NCBI GenBank assembly: GCA_929200175.1
Contig: CAKMYR010000009.1
Location: forward strand, 1 to 23,369
Source of the DNA: an uncultured Gammaproteobacteria bacterium
Lineage (GTDB): Bacteria > Pseudomonadota > Gammaproteobacteria > PS1 > Pseudothioglobaceae
Length of the DNA: 23,369 nt
Reading direction: 5' to 3'
Shown: piece after piece, positions 1-7,431 of the stretch
How the letters are laid out: each line of letters starts with the position of its first letter
Position numbering within the stretch: the first letter of the stretch is position 1
Translations under genes and position numbers: made by a program
Notes under the pieces: generated by a model
Seen by the model: only the letters and a program-made list of their open reading frames with translations
Told to the model about the DNA's origin: nothing
The model's database searches: none

Positions 1-458
1 TCTCTTTTAGCATTAGGGGCAGATTCTTTTTTTGAAGAATCAAGTCTGCCACGATATTGTAGTCCTAAGTCTTTGTTATAACCAAAAAAGTCAGGAGTGC
101 AAACTGCTTTATAAGCAATTGCTACTTCTTGCGTTTTGTCAATTAAATAAGGAAATGGAAAATTCATTTCTTGAGAAATTTTTTGCATGTTTTCAAAAGA
201 ATCTTCTTCATACTCTTTAGGGTTATTTGACATAATAGCAACAGAATTAACTCCAAATAATTTTAGTTCTTTTGTGTCACGGATTATTCTACTTATAATT
301 GCTTTTACATAAGGGCAATGATTACAAATAAACATAATTAATAGTCCGTTTTTGCCTTTACAGCTTTGTAAGGTATGCATTTTATTATCAACGCCTTTAA
401 GATTGAAATCAATAGCTGGAGTATCAAACTCGCATATTGGTGTTTCTGTTCTAACCAT
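1..458 (-). CDS. Thioredoxin-fold (AhpC/TSA-like) redox protein, 3' end cut by window
   Basis: This reading frame starts at ATG 458 and runs off the left edge, so only the first 152 codons are present. An AGGAGG Shine-Dalgarno sequence lies 4 nt before the ATG (463-468 on the minus strand), the strongest ribosome site in the window, and it fixes the start. Residues 39-52 form the thioredoxin-type beta strand and active site with Cys45-Asn-His-Cys48-Pro. A cis-proline-type CTPD motif lies at residues 120-123. This pattern is typical of bacterial 'thioredoxin family' proteins related to peroxiredoxin/TlpA folds, which are usually cytoplasmic. No signal peptide is seen. The role is probably thiol-disulfide or peroxide chemistry, but the substrate is unknown. 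It is divergent from eptA. Confidence 0.85.
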   Translation of the reverse strand, partial: MVRTETPICEFDTPAIDFNLKGVDNKMHTLQSCKGKNGLLIMFICNHCPYVKAIISRIIRDTKELKLFGVNSVAIMSNNPKEYEEDSFENMQKISQEMNFPFPYLIDKTQEVAIAYKAVCTPDFFGYNKDLGLQYRGRLDSSKKESAPNAKR

Positions 459-521
459 ATTTCCTCCTGATTTATAAAAAGTTAAGATTTTAATATATAT
501 CAAAGATTCAAACAATTTTAG

Positions 522-550
522 TTTAAATATTATTGTTATATGTTTATAAT
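522..550 (+). promoter_or_regulatory. Probable sigma-70 promoter for eptA
   Basis: A perfect TATAAT at 545-550 is preceded, after a 17-nt spacer, by TTTAAA (522-527), which matches TTGACA at 4 of 6 positions. Transcription would start near 557, about 22 nt before the eptA ATG. The region is very A+T-rich, so chance matches are common. The position between two divergent genes supports it. Confidence 0.45.
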
Positions 551-578
551 CTAATAAGGTTAATTACAGGTTGATTTA

Positions 579-2174
579 ATGAGTATTTTTAAAGAAATTA
601 AACTCTCATCATTAATATTAATAACATCTTTTTTTTTAGTTGCTACAGGTAATTTTAAATTTTTTCAAGAAGTTATTAATGTTTACCCTCTAGCAGAAAA
701 CTTTTTATTTGTTGTTTCTTTATCTGTATGGATTTTTGCTCTTTTAGTTGTTATTTTATTTTTAGTTTGTTATAGATATAGCGTTAAACCTATACTTATA
801 ACTATTTTAATTATTTCATCGGTTGTTAGTTATTTTAGTAATAATTACGGGGTAATTGTTGATGTTAATATGGTAACTAATACTTTAGAAACTAATGTAA
901 AAGAATCAACAGAGCTTTTTAGCATAAAGTTATTACTATATTTTTTAATATTAGGTGTTTTACCTTCTTATTGGGTTTATAAGACTAAAATTACAAGAAC
1001 TACTATAGCTCATCAATTATGGGTAAGAATAAAATCTATAGTATGCTTTTTCTTATTATTTTTAGCGGTAACTTTTATTTTTTTCAAATCGTATTCCTCA
1101 TTCATAAGAGAATATAAACAACTTAGATATTATGTAAATCCTACAGCTTATATTTACTCTATTGGCAATTATATTAGCTCTAAGATTGAATCTGCTAATG
1201 TTGAATTTAAAATTATTGGAAAAGATGCTATTGTACAAAGAAATACAGAAGATAAAAAACTAGTTATTTTAGTTGTTGGAGAAACAGCTAGGGCTGATAA
1301 GTTTTCATTAAATGGATATAGTAATAACACTAATCCTATGCTTGAAAAACAAAATGTTATTAGTTTTAGTAAAATGTATTCTTGTGGTACAGATACCGCT
1401 TTTTCTTTACCTTGTATGTTCTCTAAACTAGGCAAAAGTGATTATTCACACAAATATGGTAAGAATATGAGTAACGCTCTTGATATATTAAATTATGCAG
1501 GAGTAGAAGTATTATGGCTTGAGAATAATTCTAATTCTAAATATATAGCAGAAAGGATAACTTATAAAGATTACACATCAGCTGATGTTAATCCAGTTTG
1601 TGATATAGAATGTAGAGATGAAGGTATGTTAGTAAATCTACAACAATATGTTGATGAAAGAAAAGGCAAAGATATTGTAATCGTATTACATACACTAGGA
1701 AGTCATGGCCCAGCTTATTATAAACGCTACCCTAGTAGGTTTGAAAAATTTACTCCAGTTTGTAAAAATAATAAGCTTAATGAATGTAGTGATAAAGAAA
1801 TCAATAACGCATATGATAACACGATACTTTATGCAGACTATGTACTATCTAAAACTATTGATTTTTTAAAAACCAATAGCAAAGAATATAAAACAGCTAT
1901 GTTCTATATGAGTGATCATGGAGAGTCACTAGGGGAAAATGGCATATACTTACATGGAATGCCTTATTTTATAGCACCCGAAGAGCAAATTAATGTCGCT
2001 TCTGTATTATGGCTTAGTGATAATTTTGATAATAATATTGACAATGATTTACTTAATAAAAAAGCAAAAACTAAACTCTCGCATGATGGATTTTTTCACA
2101 CTATATTAGGCTTAATGGATGTTAAAACTAATGTTTATGATAAAGATAAAGATTTTATTCCTTATAAAAAATAA
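579..2174 (+). CDS. eptA: Lipid A phosphoethanolamine transferase (EptA/MCR family)
   Basis: This inner-membrane enzyme transfers phosphoethanolamine from phosphatidylethanolamine to lipid A phosphate on the periplasmic face, releasing diacylglycerol. At 531 aa it has the family's usual length. About five hydrophobic segments occupy residues 10-175 (N-terminal membrane domain), followed by a periplasmic alkaline-phosphatase/sulfatase-type domain. Visible catalytic motifs are GETARAD with metal ligand Glu235, CGTDTA at 269-274 (nucleophilic Thr, most likely Thr273), SDHGESLGENG with Asp446 and His447, and LHGMPY with His459. Cysteines near the motifs probably form the disulfides known in EptA/MCR enzymes. 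An ACAGG ribosome site lies 8 nt before the ATG. The PAP2 phosphatase gene starts 11 nt downstream, suggesting joint lipid A remodelling. The substrate site (1- or 4'-phosphate) cannot be read from the sequence. Confidence 0.92.
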   Translation: MSIFKEIKLSSLILITSFFLVATGNFKFFQEVINVYPLAENFLFVVSLSVWIFALLVVILFLVCYRYSVKPILITILIISSVVSYFSNNYGVIVDVNMVTNTLETNVKESTELFSIKLLLYFLILGVLPSYWVYKTKITRTTIAHQLWVRIKSIVCFFLLFLAVTFIFFKSYSSFIREYKQLRYYVNPTAYIYSIGNYISSKIESANVEFKIIGKDAIVQRNTEDKKLVILVVGETARADKFSLNGYSNNTNPMLEKQNVISFSKMYSCGTDTAFSLPCMFSKLGKSDYSHKYGKNMSNALDILNYAGVEVLWLENNSNSKYIAERITYKDYTSADVNPVCDIECRDEGMLVNLQQYVDERKGKDIVIVLHTLGSHGPAYYKRYPSRFEKFTPVCKNNKLNECSDKEINNAYDNTILYADYVLSKTIDFLKTNSKEYKTAMFYMSDHGESLGENGIYLHGMPYFIAPEEQINVASVLWLSDNFDNNIDNDLLNKKAKTKLSHDGFFHTILGLMDVKTNVYDKDKDFIPYKK

Positions 2175-2185
2175 AATCCTAAATT

Positions 2186-2896
2186 ATGCTTTGTTTACAA
2201 AAAGTTATTAAAAACACAAGTTATCAACTGGCAATATTATTTATTTTATTAGTTTTAGTATTATTTACTTTTGAATTTAGTACGCTAGATTATAAAATCC
2301 AATCTTATTTTTATAATGCTGATACCAATACTTGGCTAATAGATAGAAACAATAAAATACTAGACACTATTTTTTATAGTGGTATTAAAAAATTATTTAT
2401 ATTATTTATATTGTCTATATTATTTTCTCTTATTTTCCTTCGCAGATTTAATTGGGTCAAAAATAATATCAAGCCTTTTACAATAATTTTTTTATCAGGA
2501 CTTTTGGTTCCAATTAGTATTTCTGCATTAAAAGATTCAACTAATATGCCATGCCCTAACCAATTAGTTGAATTTGGTGGTCAATATCAAAATGTTAGTT
2601 TATTTGAAAAATTAGAAGAAAAACGCCCAGTAACAAGATGTTATCCTGCTGGACATTCAAGTGGTGGCTTTGCTTTATTGGCTTTGCTTTTTTTGGTTAA
2701 TACTAAAAAGGCAAAAATAACTACCTTAAGCTTAGTAATGTTGCTTGCTTGGAGTATTGGAGGATATAAGATTATGATAGGCGATCATTTTGTTAGTCAT
2801 ACTATTGTTACTATGATTATTTCACCTATTATTATTATATTAATAGCATTAATTACAAAAAAAGTTATAAATTATCAATCTAGTCGTAAAAAATGA
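2186..2896 (+). CDS. PAP2-family membrane phosphatase, possibly a lipid A phosphatase
   Basis: This is an integral membrane phosphatase of the PAP2 superfamily, 236 aa with about five or six hydrophobic segments (13-31, 68-86, 98-115, 160-172, 180-194, 208-224). The three PAP2 signature blocks are recognisable: Lys116 followed by MPCP at 121-124 (variant of the KxxxxxxRP block), PAGHSSGG at 154-161 with His157, and GDHFVSHT at 199-206 with His201/His205. Related proteins act on lipid A phosphates, undecaprenyl pyrophosphate or phosphatidylglycerophosphate, so the substrate is uncertain. It follows eptA by 11 nt in the same direction. In Helicobacter pylori the neighbouring lpxE and eptA genes act in succession (1-dephosphorylation, then phosphoethanolamine addition), which makes a lipid A role an attractive inference. 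No clear ribosome site precedes the ATG, so translation may be coupled to eptA. Confidence 0.82.
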   Translation: MLCLQKVIKNTSYQLAILFILLVLVLFTFEFSTLDYKIQSYFYNADTNTWLIDRNNKILDTIFYSGIKKLFILFILSILFSLIFLRRFNWVKNNIKPFTIIFLSGLLVPISISALKDSTNMPCPNQLVEFGGQYQNVSLFEKLEEKRPVTRCYPAGHSSGGFALLALLFLVNTKKAKITTLSLVMLLAWSIGGYKIMIGDHFVSHTIVTMIISPIIIILIALITKKVINYQSSRKK

Positions 2897-2897
2897 T

Positions 2898-2903
2898 TAT
2901 AAT
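2898..2903 (+). promoter_or_regulatory. Possible -10 element for rplM-rpsI
   Basis: A perfect TATAAT lies 2 nt after the PAP2 gene stop codon and 26 nt before the rplM ATG. No convincing -35 hexamer stands 16-18 nt upstream. If used, the leader would be only about 20 nt. Read-through from eptA-PAP2 is the alternative. Confidence 0.35.
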
Positions 2904-2929
2904 ACTTGCTTTATTTTATATTCATATTT

Positions 2930-3358
2930 ATGAAAACATTTAACGCCAAAAAAAATGAAGTCAAGAAAAATTGGCTAATTGTAGACGCAAAAGATAAAAG
3001 GCTTGGACGCTTAGCTTCTGAAGTAGCATTTCGTCTTCGTGGTAAACACAAGCCAGAATATACTCCAAATACTGATACTGGTGATTATATTGTGATTATT
3101 AATGCTGAAAAGGTAAAAGTAAGCGGCAATAAGTTTACAGATAAAATGTATTATAGGTATACTGGATATGTAGGTAATTTGAAATCAATTTCCTTTAAAG
3201 ACTTGCAAGCAAAACAACCAGAAAAAATAATAAGTAAAGCTGTTGTTGGAATGTTGCCTAAAGGACCATTAGGCAGAAGTATGGCAAGAAAAATGAAAAT
3301 ATATAAAGGAGAAGAGCATCTTAACCATGCTCAAAAACCAAAAGTGTTGGATATTTAA
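2930..3358 (+). CDS. rplM: 50S ribosomal protein L13
   Basis: L13 is an early-assembly protein of the large ribosomal subunit. The frame is open from an upstream ATG at 2906, but homologues start at MKTFxAK, which corresponds to ATG 2930. That start gives 142 aa, the same length as E. coli L13, and the eight extra residues of the longer form are hydrophobic and unlike any L13. Conserved blocks include the LGRLAS segment with RLRGKHKPEYTP, the DTGDYIVIINA segment, and KGMLPKGPLGR-type sequence written here as VVGMLPKGPLGR, with the C-terminus PKVLDI. rpsI follows 9 nt downstream, the near-universal L13-S9 operon. In E. coli L13 represses its own mRNA, but the short leader here shows no obvious structure. 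Confidence 0.97.
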   Translation: MKTFNAKKNEVKKNWLIVDAKDKRLGRLASEVAFRLRGKHKPEYTPNTDTGDYIVIINAEKVKVSGNKFTDKMYYRYTGYVGNLKSISFKDLQAKQPEKIISKAVVGMLPKGPLGRSMARKMKIYKGEEHLNHAQKPKVLDI

Positions 3359-3367
3359 AGTTTAATT

Positions 3368-3763
3368 ATGGCTAAAACTCAAATTTATTGTGCGACAGGA
3401 AAAAGAAAAACATCGGTAGCTCGTGTTTATATGCAAAAAGGAAAGGGAAAATTTTTGATTAATAAAATCCCTATGTCTGAATATTTTGGTCGCCAGACTG
3501 CATCAATGATTATTAATCAACCGCTAGAAGTTGTTGATATGAAAGACAAGTTTGACTTTAATATACTTGTTAAAGGCGGTGGTGGTACTGGTCAAGCTGG
3601 AGCTATTCGCTTAGGTATTACTCGTGCTTTAATGGATTATAACGAAGATTTAAGACCAGATTTGCGTAAAGCTGGGTTTGTTACTAGAGATTCTAGAGTT
3701 GTCGAGCGTAAAAAAGTTGGTCATAAAAAAGCCCGTAAGAGCGAACAATATTCAAAACGTTAA
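3368..3763 (+). CDS. rpsI: 30S ribosomal protein S9
   Basis: S9 is a protein of the small-subunit head whose C-terminal tail reaches the P-site tRNA. The 131-aa frame shows the family signatures: ATGKRKTSVARV at residues 9-20, GGGGTGQAGAIRLGITRAL in the centre, and the basic tail that ends in SKR, the invariant C-terminus that contacts tRNA. Start and end match the family's usual length. It lies 9 nt after rplM and is surely co-transcribed with it. The next gene is convergent and begins only 10 nt after the stop, with no hairpin terminator in between. Confidence 0.98.
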   Translation: MAKTQIYCATGKRKTSVARVYMQKGKGKFLINKIPMSEYFGRQTASMIINQPLEVVDMKDKFDFNILVKGGGGTGQAGAIRLGITRALMDYNEDLRPDLRKAGFVTRDSRVVERKKVGHKKARKSEQYSKR

Positions 3764-3773
3764 TTTAATAAAC

Positions 3774-4487
3774 TTAATAATAATATTCTAGTTTGTTTTG
3801 ACGGATTAAGGTTTTGACATTTTCAACATAAATGTGACCAATTTCAGCATATTCTTTTAAGCCTTCTGCTAGACTGCTGCCAGTTATTTTTGTTTTTTTA
3901 TCGCGCATTTCTTTTCTAATTTCTCTTAATTGTTTATAGGCTGGATTACGATTTATAGAAAGCATATATGATTTAATGCTGTTATCTACAGAGTAAAATT
4001 TTCTAACTTCGTATTTTGCATCTTTATCTCGATTAGTTGGTATTAATCCACAATTTTTAGTAAAACACTGAAGTCCAAAAAAATTATAGTAATATTTAGC
4101 AAAACGAGATCTACCCCAGCTTGATTCTATTGCTGATTGAGATAGTGCCATTGATACTGGAACTATATCAAGATTTATTAGTAAATCTTTAGTATTTTTT
4201 GTTTTGACATTATATTTTTTATATAATTCATCTAAAGATTGTTGACTTAAAAGGTTATTTTTGATTTTTTGGCGTAATTGTATTATTTGTTGATTTTGTG
4301 CCTCTATCTTAGGTGCTAGATAATCAAAAAATGTTTTTTTCATTATTTTTACATCTTTAATTTTTTCAAAATTAGGAACTTGGGTATTTATTTTTTGTAC
4401 CCATCTAAACTGCTCTAAATGGCTTAAATCAAAAAATATTACAACTATAAACAATAGCTTATATAAATATATAAAACTAAATATCAT
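3774..4487 (-). CDS. bax: Bax-like glucosaminidase-domain protein
   Basis: This 237-aa protein belongs to the Bax family (endo-beta-N-acetylglucosaminidase-like, GH73/FlgJ-type fold), predicted to act on peptidoglycan in the periplasm. A hydrophobic stretch at residues 1-20 looks like a signal anchor. A region rich in Gln and Lys (60-92) could form a coiled coil. The conserved domain starts near residue 108 with SMALSQSAIESSWGRSRFA, where Glu121 is the candidate catalytic acid. It continues with NFFGLQCF, GLIP at 147-150, SYMLSINRNPAY, and a C-terminal block with SSLAEGLKEYAEIG. The ATG overlaps the gpsA stop as ATGA, pointing to translational coupling. An internal start at Met49 would remove the anchor and is less likely. 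Which bond is cut is unknown for most of this family. Confidence 0.8.
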   Translation of the reverse strand: MIFSFIYLYKLLFIVVIFFDLSHLEQFRWVQKINTQVPNFEKIKDVKIMKKTFFDYLAPKIEAQNQQIIQLRQKIKNNLLSQQSLDELYKKYNVKTKNTKDLLINLDIVPVSMALSQSAIESSWGRSRFAKYYYNFFGLQCFTKNCGLIPTNRDKDAKYEVRKFYSVDNSIKSYMLSINRNPAYKQLREIRKEMRDKKTKITGSSLAEGLKEYAEIGHIYVENVKTLIRQNKLEYYY

Positions 4488-5458
4488 TCTTTAATTTGAG
4501 CCCTTGACATTAGATTATTAACAGCAATTTTAGGGGTTATTTCTTTATTGATAACCTTATATACTTGTTCACAAATAGGCATTTTAATATTATTATTTTT
4601 TGCCATTTTAAGAGTTAATTCCAAAGCATTTAACCCTTCAATAGTTGTATTCATTTCTTGTAAGACTTGCTTTATATCAAGATTATTTACTATGTTTTTA
4701 CCAAAACTTCTATTTCTTGATAGATTATCCGAGCAAGTTAGCACTAAATCACCTAAGCCAGATAAGCCATTAAATGTTTGTTTTTTGCCTCCAAGGCTTT
4801 CACCAAATCTAGTCATTTCTACTAGACCGCGGGTAATTATTGCTGCTTGTGTATTGGCGCCATAACCCAGTCCATAAGATATTCCTGCAGCTATAGCTAG
4901 GATATTTTTAACAGCCCCACCTATTTCAACACCAATAATATCATCGCTAGCATAAACTCTTAGCGTGTCAGTTTTAAGAGCATTTAACCAATAGTTACTA
5001 GTTTTTTCATTTTTGGTAGCAGCTATTATTGCAGTTGGCTTATTATTAGCAACTTCATAAGCAAAATTAGGTCCAGATATGACACACCCATGAATATTTG
5101 GTAATATTTTTTTAAAACTCTGATTAAGAAAGCATTTTAATTCATTGTCAAATCCTTTAGTTCCCCAAGCTATTAAATGTGATGGTAGCAAAAAAGGCTT
5201 TATAGTTTTTAGAGTTTTGGAAAAACCATTACTAGGAACAGTTATTAAGACACTTTGTGATTTTTTAATTAATGCTAAATCATCAGTTATTTCAATATTG
5301 TCAGGGTAATTAACTGCTAATGCTGGGTGTTTTATATTTGTTTTCCCAATATTTTTTTTATTGCGGGTATGTAAGTATATTTTGTTAAAATTTTTAGCTA
5401 AAGCAATTGATAATGCACTGCCCCAAGCTCCAGCTCCAATAATACTAAGTTTGCTCAT
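4484..5458 (-). CDS. gpsA: NAD(P)H-dependent glycerol-3-phosphate dehydrogenase
   Basis: GpsA reduces dihydroxyacetone phosphate to sn-glycerol-3-phosphate in the cytoplasm, the first precursor of phospholipids. The protein has 324 aa, within the family's normal range. It shows an N-terminal Rossmann motif GAGAWG at residues 8-13, the TKGF block at 100-103, SGPNFAYEVA at 128-137, the catalytic lysine in GGAVKNILAIAAG (Lys184), and the substrate loop GLSGLGDLVLTC (231-242) followed by SRNRSFG. Both neighbouring genes overlap it by 4 nt, so it sits inside a tight four-gene unit with the rhodanese gene upstream and bax downstream. In enterobacteria gpsA follows yibN-grxC-secB. Here grxC and secB are absent from that position. 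Confidence 0.97.
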   Translation of the reverse strand: MSKLSIIGAGAWGSALSIALAKNFNKIYLHTRNKKNIGKTNIKHPALAVNYPDNIEITDDLALIKKSQSVLITVPSNGFSKTLKTIKPFLLPSHLIAWGTKGFDNELKCFLNQSFKKILPNIHGCVISGPNFAYEVANNKPTAIIAATKNEKTSNYWLNALKTDTLRVYASDDIIGVEIGGAVKNILAIAAGISYGLGYGANTQAAIITRGLVEMTRFGESLGGKKQTFNGLSGLGDLVLTCSDNLSRNRSFGKNIVNNLDIKQVLQEMNTTIEGLNALELTLKMAKNNNIKMPICEQVYKVINKEITPKIAVNNLMSRAQIKE

Positions 5459-5922
5459 TTTGATTTAGAAATTTTCTTTATTTTACTTTTATTTTTAGTA
5501 TTGTTTTTAATAGGTAAATTGGATTTTAGCCAAGCTTTCATTCCGCCTTTTAGAACATATACATGTTTAAAATCATTTTTAGTTAACAAGCCAGCAATAT
5601 GGGGTGATTTAGAGCCATTATTGCAATATATTAATATTTTTTTATCTTTATCTAAGTCTGTTAATTTATTTTTAACATTTGCAGATGGAATATGCATATC
5701 ATTTGCAATAAAGCCAGTATTTCTTTCTTTTTCTGTCCTAATATCTAAAATTATAGCATTACTATCTTCCATCAAATCAACAGCTTTATTAGTATCTAAA
5801 TCTTGATATTTTTTTAATTTGTCCATCATTATGCTAACAATTAAAAATATTATTAGAACTATTAGAATTACAGTAGTAAATATCTGATCTTTTGCTAGTA
5901 AAAAATTAATCAATTCATTCAT
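5455..5922 (-). CDS. Membrane-anchored rhodanese-domain protein (YibN-like)
   Basis: This 155-aa protein has an N-terminal membrane helix at about residues 14-33, followed by a single rhodanese domain (40-135). The domain shows the ILDIRTEKER block at 58-67 and the active-site loop with Cys100 in YCNNGSKS, the expected persulfide-carrying cysteine. The basic tail (about 138-155) is rich in Lys. Organisation and position match E. coli YibN, a membrane-bound single-domain rhodanese encoded upstream of gpsA. The physiological sulfur acceptor is not known. Its stop overlaps the gpsA start as ATGA, and its own ATG overlaps the last base of trpG/pabA, so the genes form one translationally linked operon. 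Confidence 0.88.
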   Translation of the reverse strand: MNELINFLLAKDQIFTTVILIVLIIFLIVSIMMDKLKKYQDLDTNKAVDLMEDSNAIILDIRTEKERNTGFIANDMHIPSANVKNKLTDLDKDKKILIYCNNGSKSPHIAGLLTKNDFKHVYVLKGGMKAWLKSNLPIKNNTKNKSKIKKISKSK

Positions 5923-6506
5923 TATCTTGTTCCTTTTAAGAAGTTTTCTAACATTGCATAACCTTTTTCAGTTAGTATTGATTCTGGATGGAATTGTACT
6001 CCTTCAATATTAAAATGCTTGTGTCTAGCGCCCATTATTTCGTCAATGTTTCCTTTTTTATCTTTGCTCCAAGAGGTTAGTTCAAAACAATCTGGTAAGG
6101 TTGATTGTTGGGCAACCAAAGAGTGATAACGAGTAGCTTTTAATGGGTTTTTTAAATTAGTGAATACGCCTTTATTGGTATGATATATATCTGAAACTTT
6201 GCCATGCATGATTTTTTTAGCACCTATAATATTGCCATTATACGCTTGTACCATTGCTTGAAAACCAAGACAAACACCAAAAATTGGTATTTTATCGGCA
6301 AAATATTTTATCACTTCAATAGAAATTCCAGCCTCATTTGGAGTACAAGGTCCTGGTGAAATTACTAAAAATTCAGGCGCTAATTTTTCAATTTTTTTAA
6401 TATTAATTGCATCATTTCTATAAACTTCAACATCTTGTCCTAACTCACCAAAGTATTGCACCAAGTTATAAGTAAAAGAATCATAATTGTCAATCATTAA
6501 AAGCAT
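5922..6506 (-). CDS. trpG: Anthranilate / aminodeoxychorismate synthase glutamine amidotransferase subunit
   Basis: This is a class I glutamine amidotransferase subunit that releases ammonia from glutamine for TrpE (anthranilate) or PabB (aminodeoxychorismate). At 194 aa it is a typical single-domain length. Residues 4-15 carry the MIDNYDSFTYNL start. The oxyanion/nucleophile elbow is FGVCLGFQA with Cys79, and the other triad residues are in GVQFHPES (His173, Glu175). YHSLV at 127-131 and PGPCTP at 51-56 also fit. The gene stands apart from trpE, trpD and trpC in this window, so TrpG cannot be told from PabA. One subunit may serve both pathways, as in Bacillus. It heads the trpG-rhodanese-gpsA-bax unit. 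Confidence 0.92.
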   Translation of the reverse strand: MLLMIDNYDSFTYNLVQYFGELGQDVEVYRNDAINIKKIEKLAPEFLVISPGPCTPNEAGISIEVIKYFADKIPIFGVCLGFQAMVQAYNGNIIGAKKIMHGKVSDIYHTNKGVFTNLKNPLKATRYHSLVAQQSTLPDCFELTSWSKDKKGNIDEIMGARHKHFNIEGVQFHPESILTEKGYAMLENFLKGTR

Positions 6507-6717
6507 TATCTTATTTTTTATTGTATTTTTTAATAGTGACTTCTATAGAAATATATTTTAACTAAATCAGTAGTAGAGTTTAATTTTTTAAATTTGGTAA
6601 ATATTTATTAAAAACAAATTAATTAGGACAATCTGGATGTTAAATTTTCTGACATATCTTTTATGGTTTTGATTATACTATTTTTATATAGTTGTAGGTA
6701 AATTTATAGTATAAAAA
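6507..6717. other. Intergenic region between cmoA and trpG
   Basis: These 211 nt separate two minus-strand genes and should hold the end of the ubiC-cmoA transcript and the promoter of the trpG operon. A minus-strand TATAAT lies at 6677-6672 without a good -35. A 9-bp inverted repeat sits beside the cmoA stop. A 10-codon minus-strand ORF (6655-6623) has no Trp codons. I see no RNA gene or attenuator here. Confidence 0.5.
6673..6714 (-). repeat. 9-bp inverted repeat after the cmoA stop
   Basis: TTATACTAT at 6673-6681 pairs perfectly with ATAGTATAA at 6706-6714 across a 24-nt loop. It begins 3 nt after the cmoA stop. No U-run follows on the minus strand and the stem is almost all A+T, so it is at best a weak terminator or an mRNA-end structure. 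Chance is a real alternative at this base composition. Confidence 0.3.
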
Positions 6718-7431
6718 TTATTTTACTGCTAAAAAAGAAGCGAAGTTAAGGTATTGAAAACAGCAAGTAATATTTTTAAAGCCTGCTTTTTTTAATCTAT
6801 TACAATGAGTTTTTTTAGTGTCGGTTATTAGTATATTTTCAAGCGCTTTACGCTTAGCTCCAATCTCGAGCTTACTATAACCATTTGCAAGCTTAAAATC
6901 TAAATGTAATTTTGTAATTTGTTCTTGCTTTATTTTGTTATCAAAATGAATTTTTTCAAAAATAATTAACACACCTTTACTGTTTAAGCCTTTATAAATA
7001 TTATCAATTAATTTTTGTCTTTTACTTGGTTCAATAAATTGCAAAGTAAGATTCAATACAGTTACAGTAGCATTTGTAATTTTAATATCTTGAATATCAG
7101 CACAAATAACAGAAATATTATCAATTTTATTTTGAAGATTTTTTTTACACTTTTTTGTCATCTCTTTAGAGTTGTCAATAGCAATAATATTATTATTTAT
7201 ATGGATATTATTTAGCCCTAAAGCTAGTGATGATGCTCCTGTTGAAGCCCCTAAATCAAAGTAATTAGTATTATCTTTACCGTATTCTCTTACGCTTAAG
7301 CCAATTAATTCAAGCATTGATTGATATCCCGGCACTGATCTTTTTACCATATCATCAAATACATCAGCAACACTTTTATTAAATTTAAAATTTGTTAGAT
7401 TATTTTTTTTAGAAAATAATTTGTCACGCAT
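6718..7431 (-). CDS. cmoA: Carboxy-S-adenosyl-L-methionine synthase
   Basis: CmoA converts S-adenosylmethionine and prephenate to carboxy-SAM, which CmoB uses to make 5-oxyacetyl uridine at wobble position 34 of several tRNAs. The protein has 237 aa, close to the roughly 247 aa of E. coli CmoA. It opens with the F-N-K-S-VADVFDDMV segment and RSVPGYQ (31-37). The SAM-binding motif is FDLGASTGASSLALG at 58-72. Near the C-terminus, AKRKALENILITDT (192-205) includes Arg194, the equivalent of the E. coli arginine that binds the carboxylate of carboxy-SAM. Together these separate it from ordinary methyltransferases. Its start overlaps ubiC by 8 nt. cmoB, adjacent to cmoA in many gammaproteobacteria, is not in this window. 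Confidence 0.93.
   Translation of the reverse strand: MRDKLFSKKNNLTNFKFNKSVADVFDDMVKRSVPGYQSMLELIGLSVREYGKDNTNYFDLGASTGASSLALGLNNIHINNNIIAIDNSKEMTKKCKKNLQNKIDNISVICADIQDIKITNATVTVLNLTLQFIEPSKRQKLIDNIYKGLNSKGVLIIFEKIHFDNKIKQEQITKLHLDFKLANGYSKLEIGAKRKALENILITDTKKTHCNRLKKAGFKNITCCFQYLNFASFLAVK

Noticed and set aside
32..220. Plus-strand ORF of 62 codons at the left edge
   Set aside because: It lies antisense to a thioredoxin-fold gene that has its active-site CNHC motif and a strong AGGAGG site. The plus-strand peptide has no recognisable features.
2906..2929. Eight-codon N-terminal extension of L13
   Set aside because: The extension is hydrophobic and absent from L13 homologues. ATG 2930 gives the standard MKTF start and 142 aa.
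6623..6655. Ten-codon minus-strand ORF (MSENLTSRLS) upstream of trpG as a possible trp leader peptide
   Set aside because: It has no Trp codons, and I see no pair of alternative hairpins or U-run, so there is no support for attenuation.
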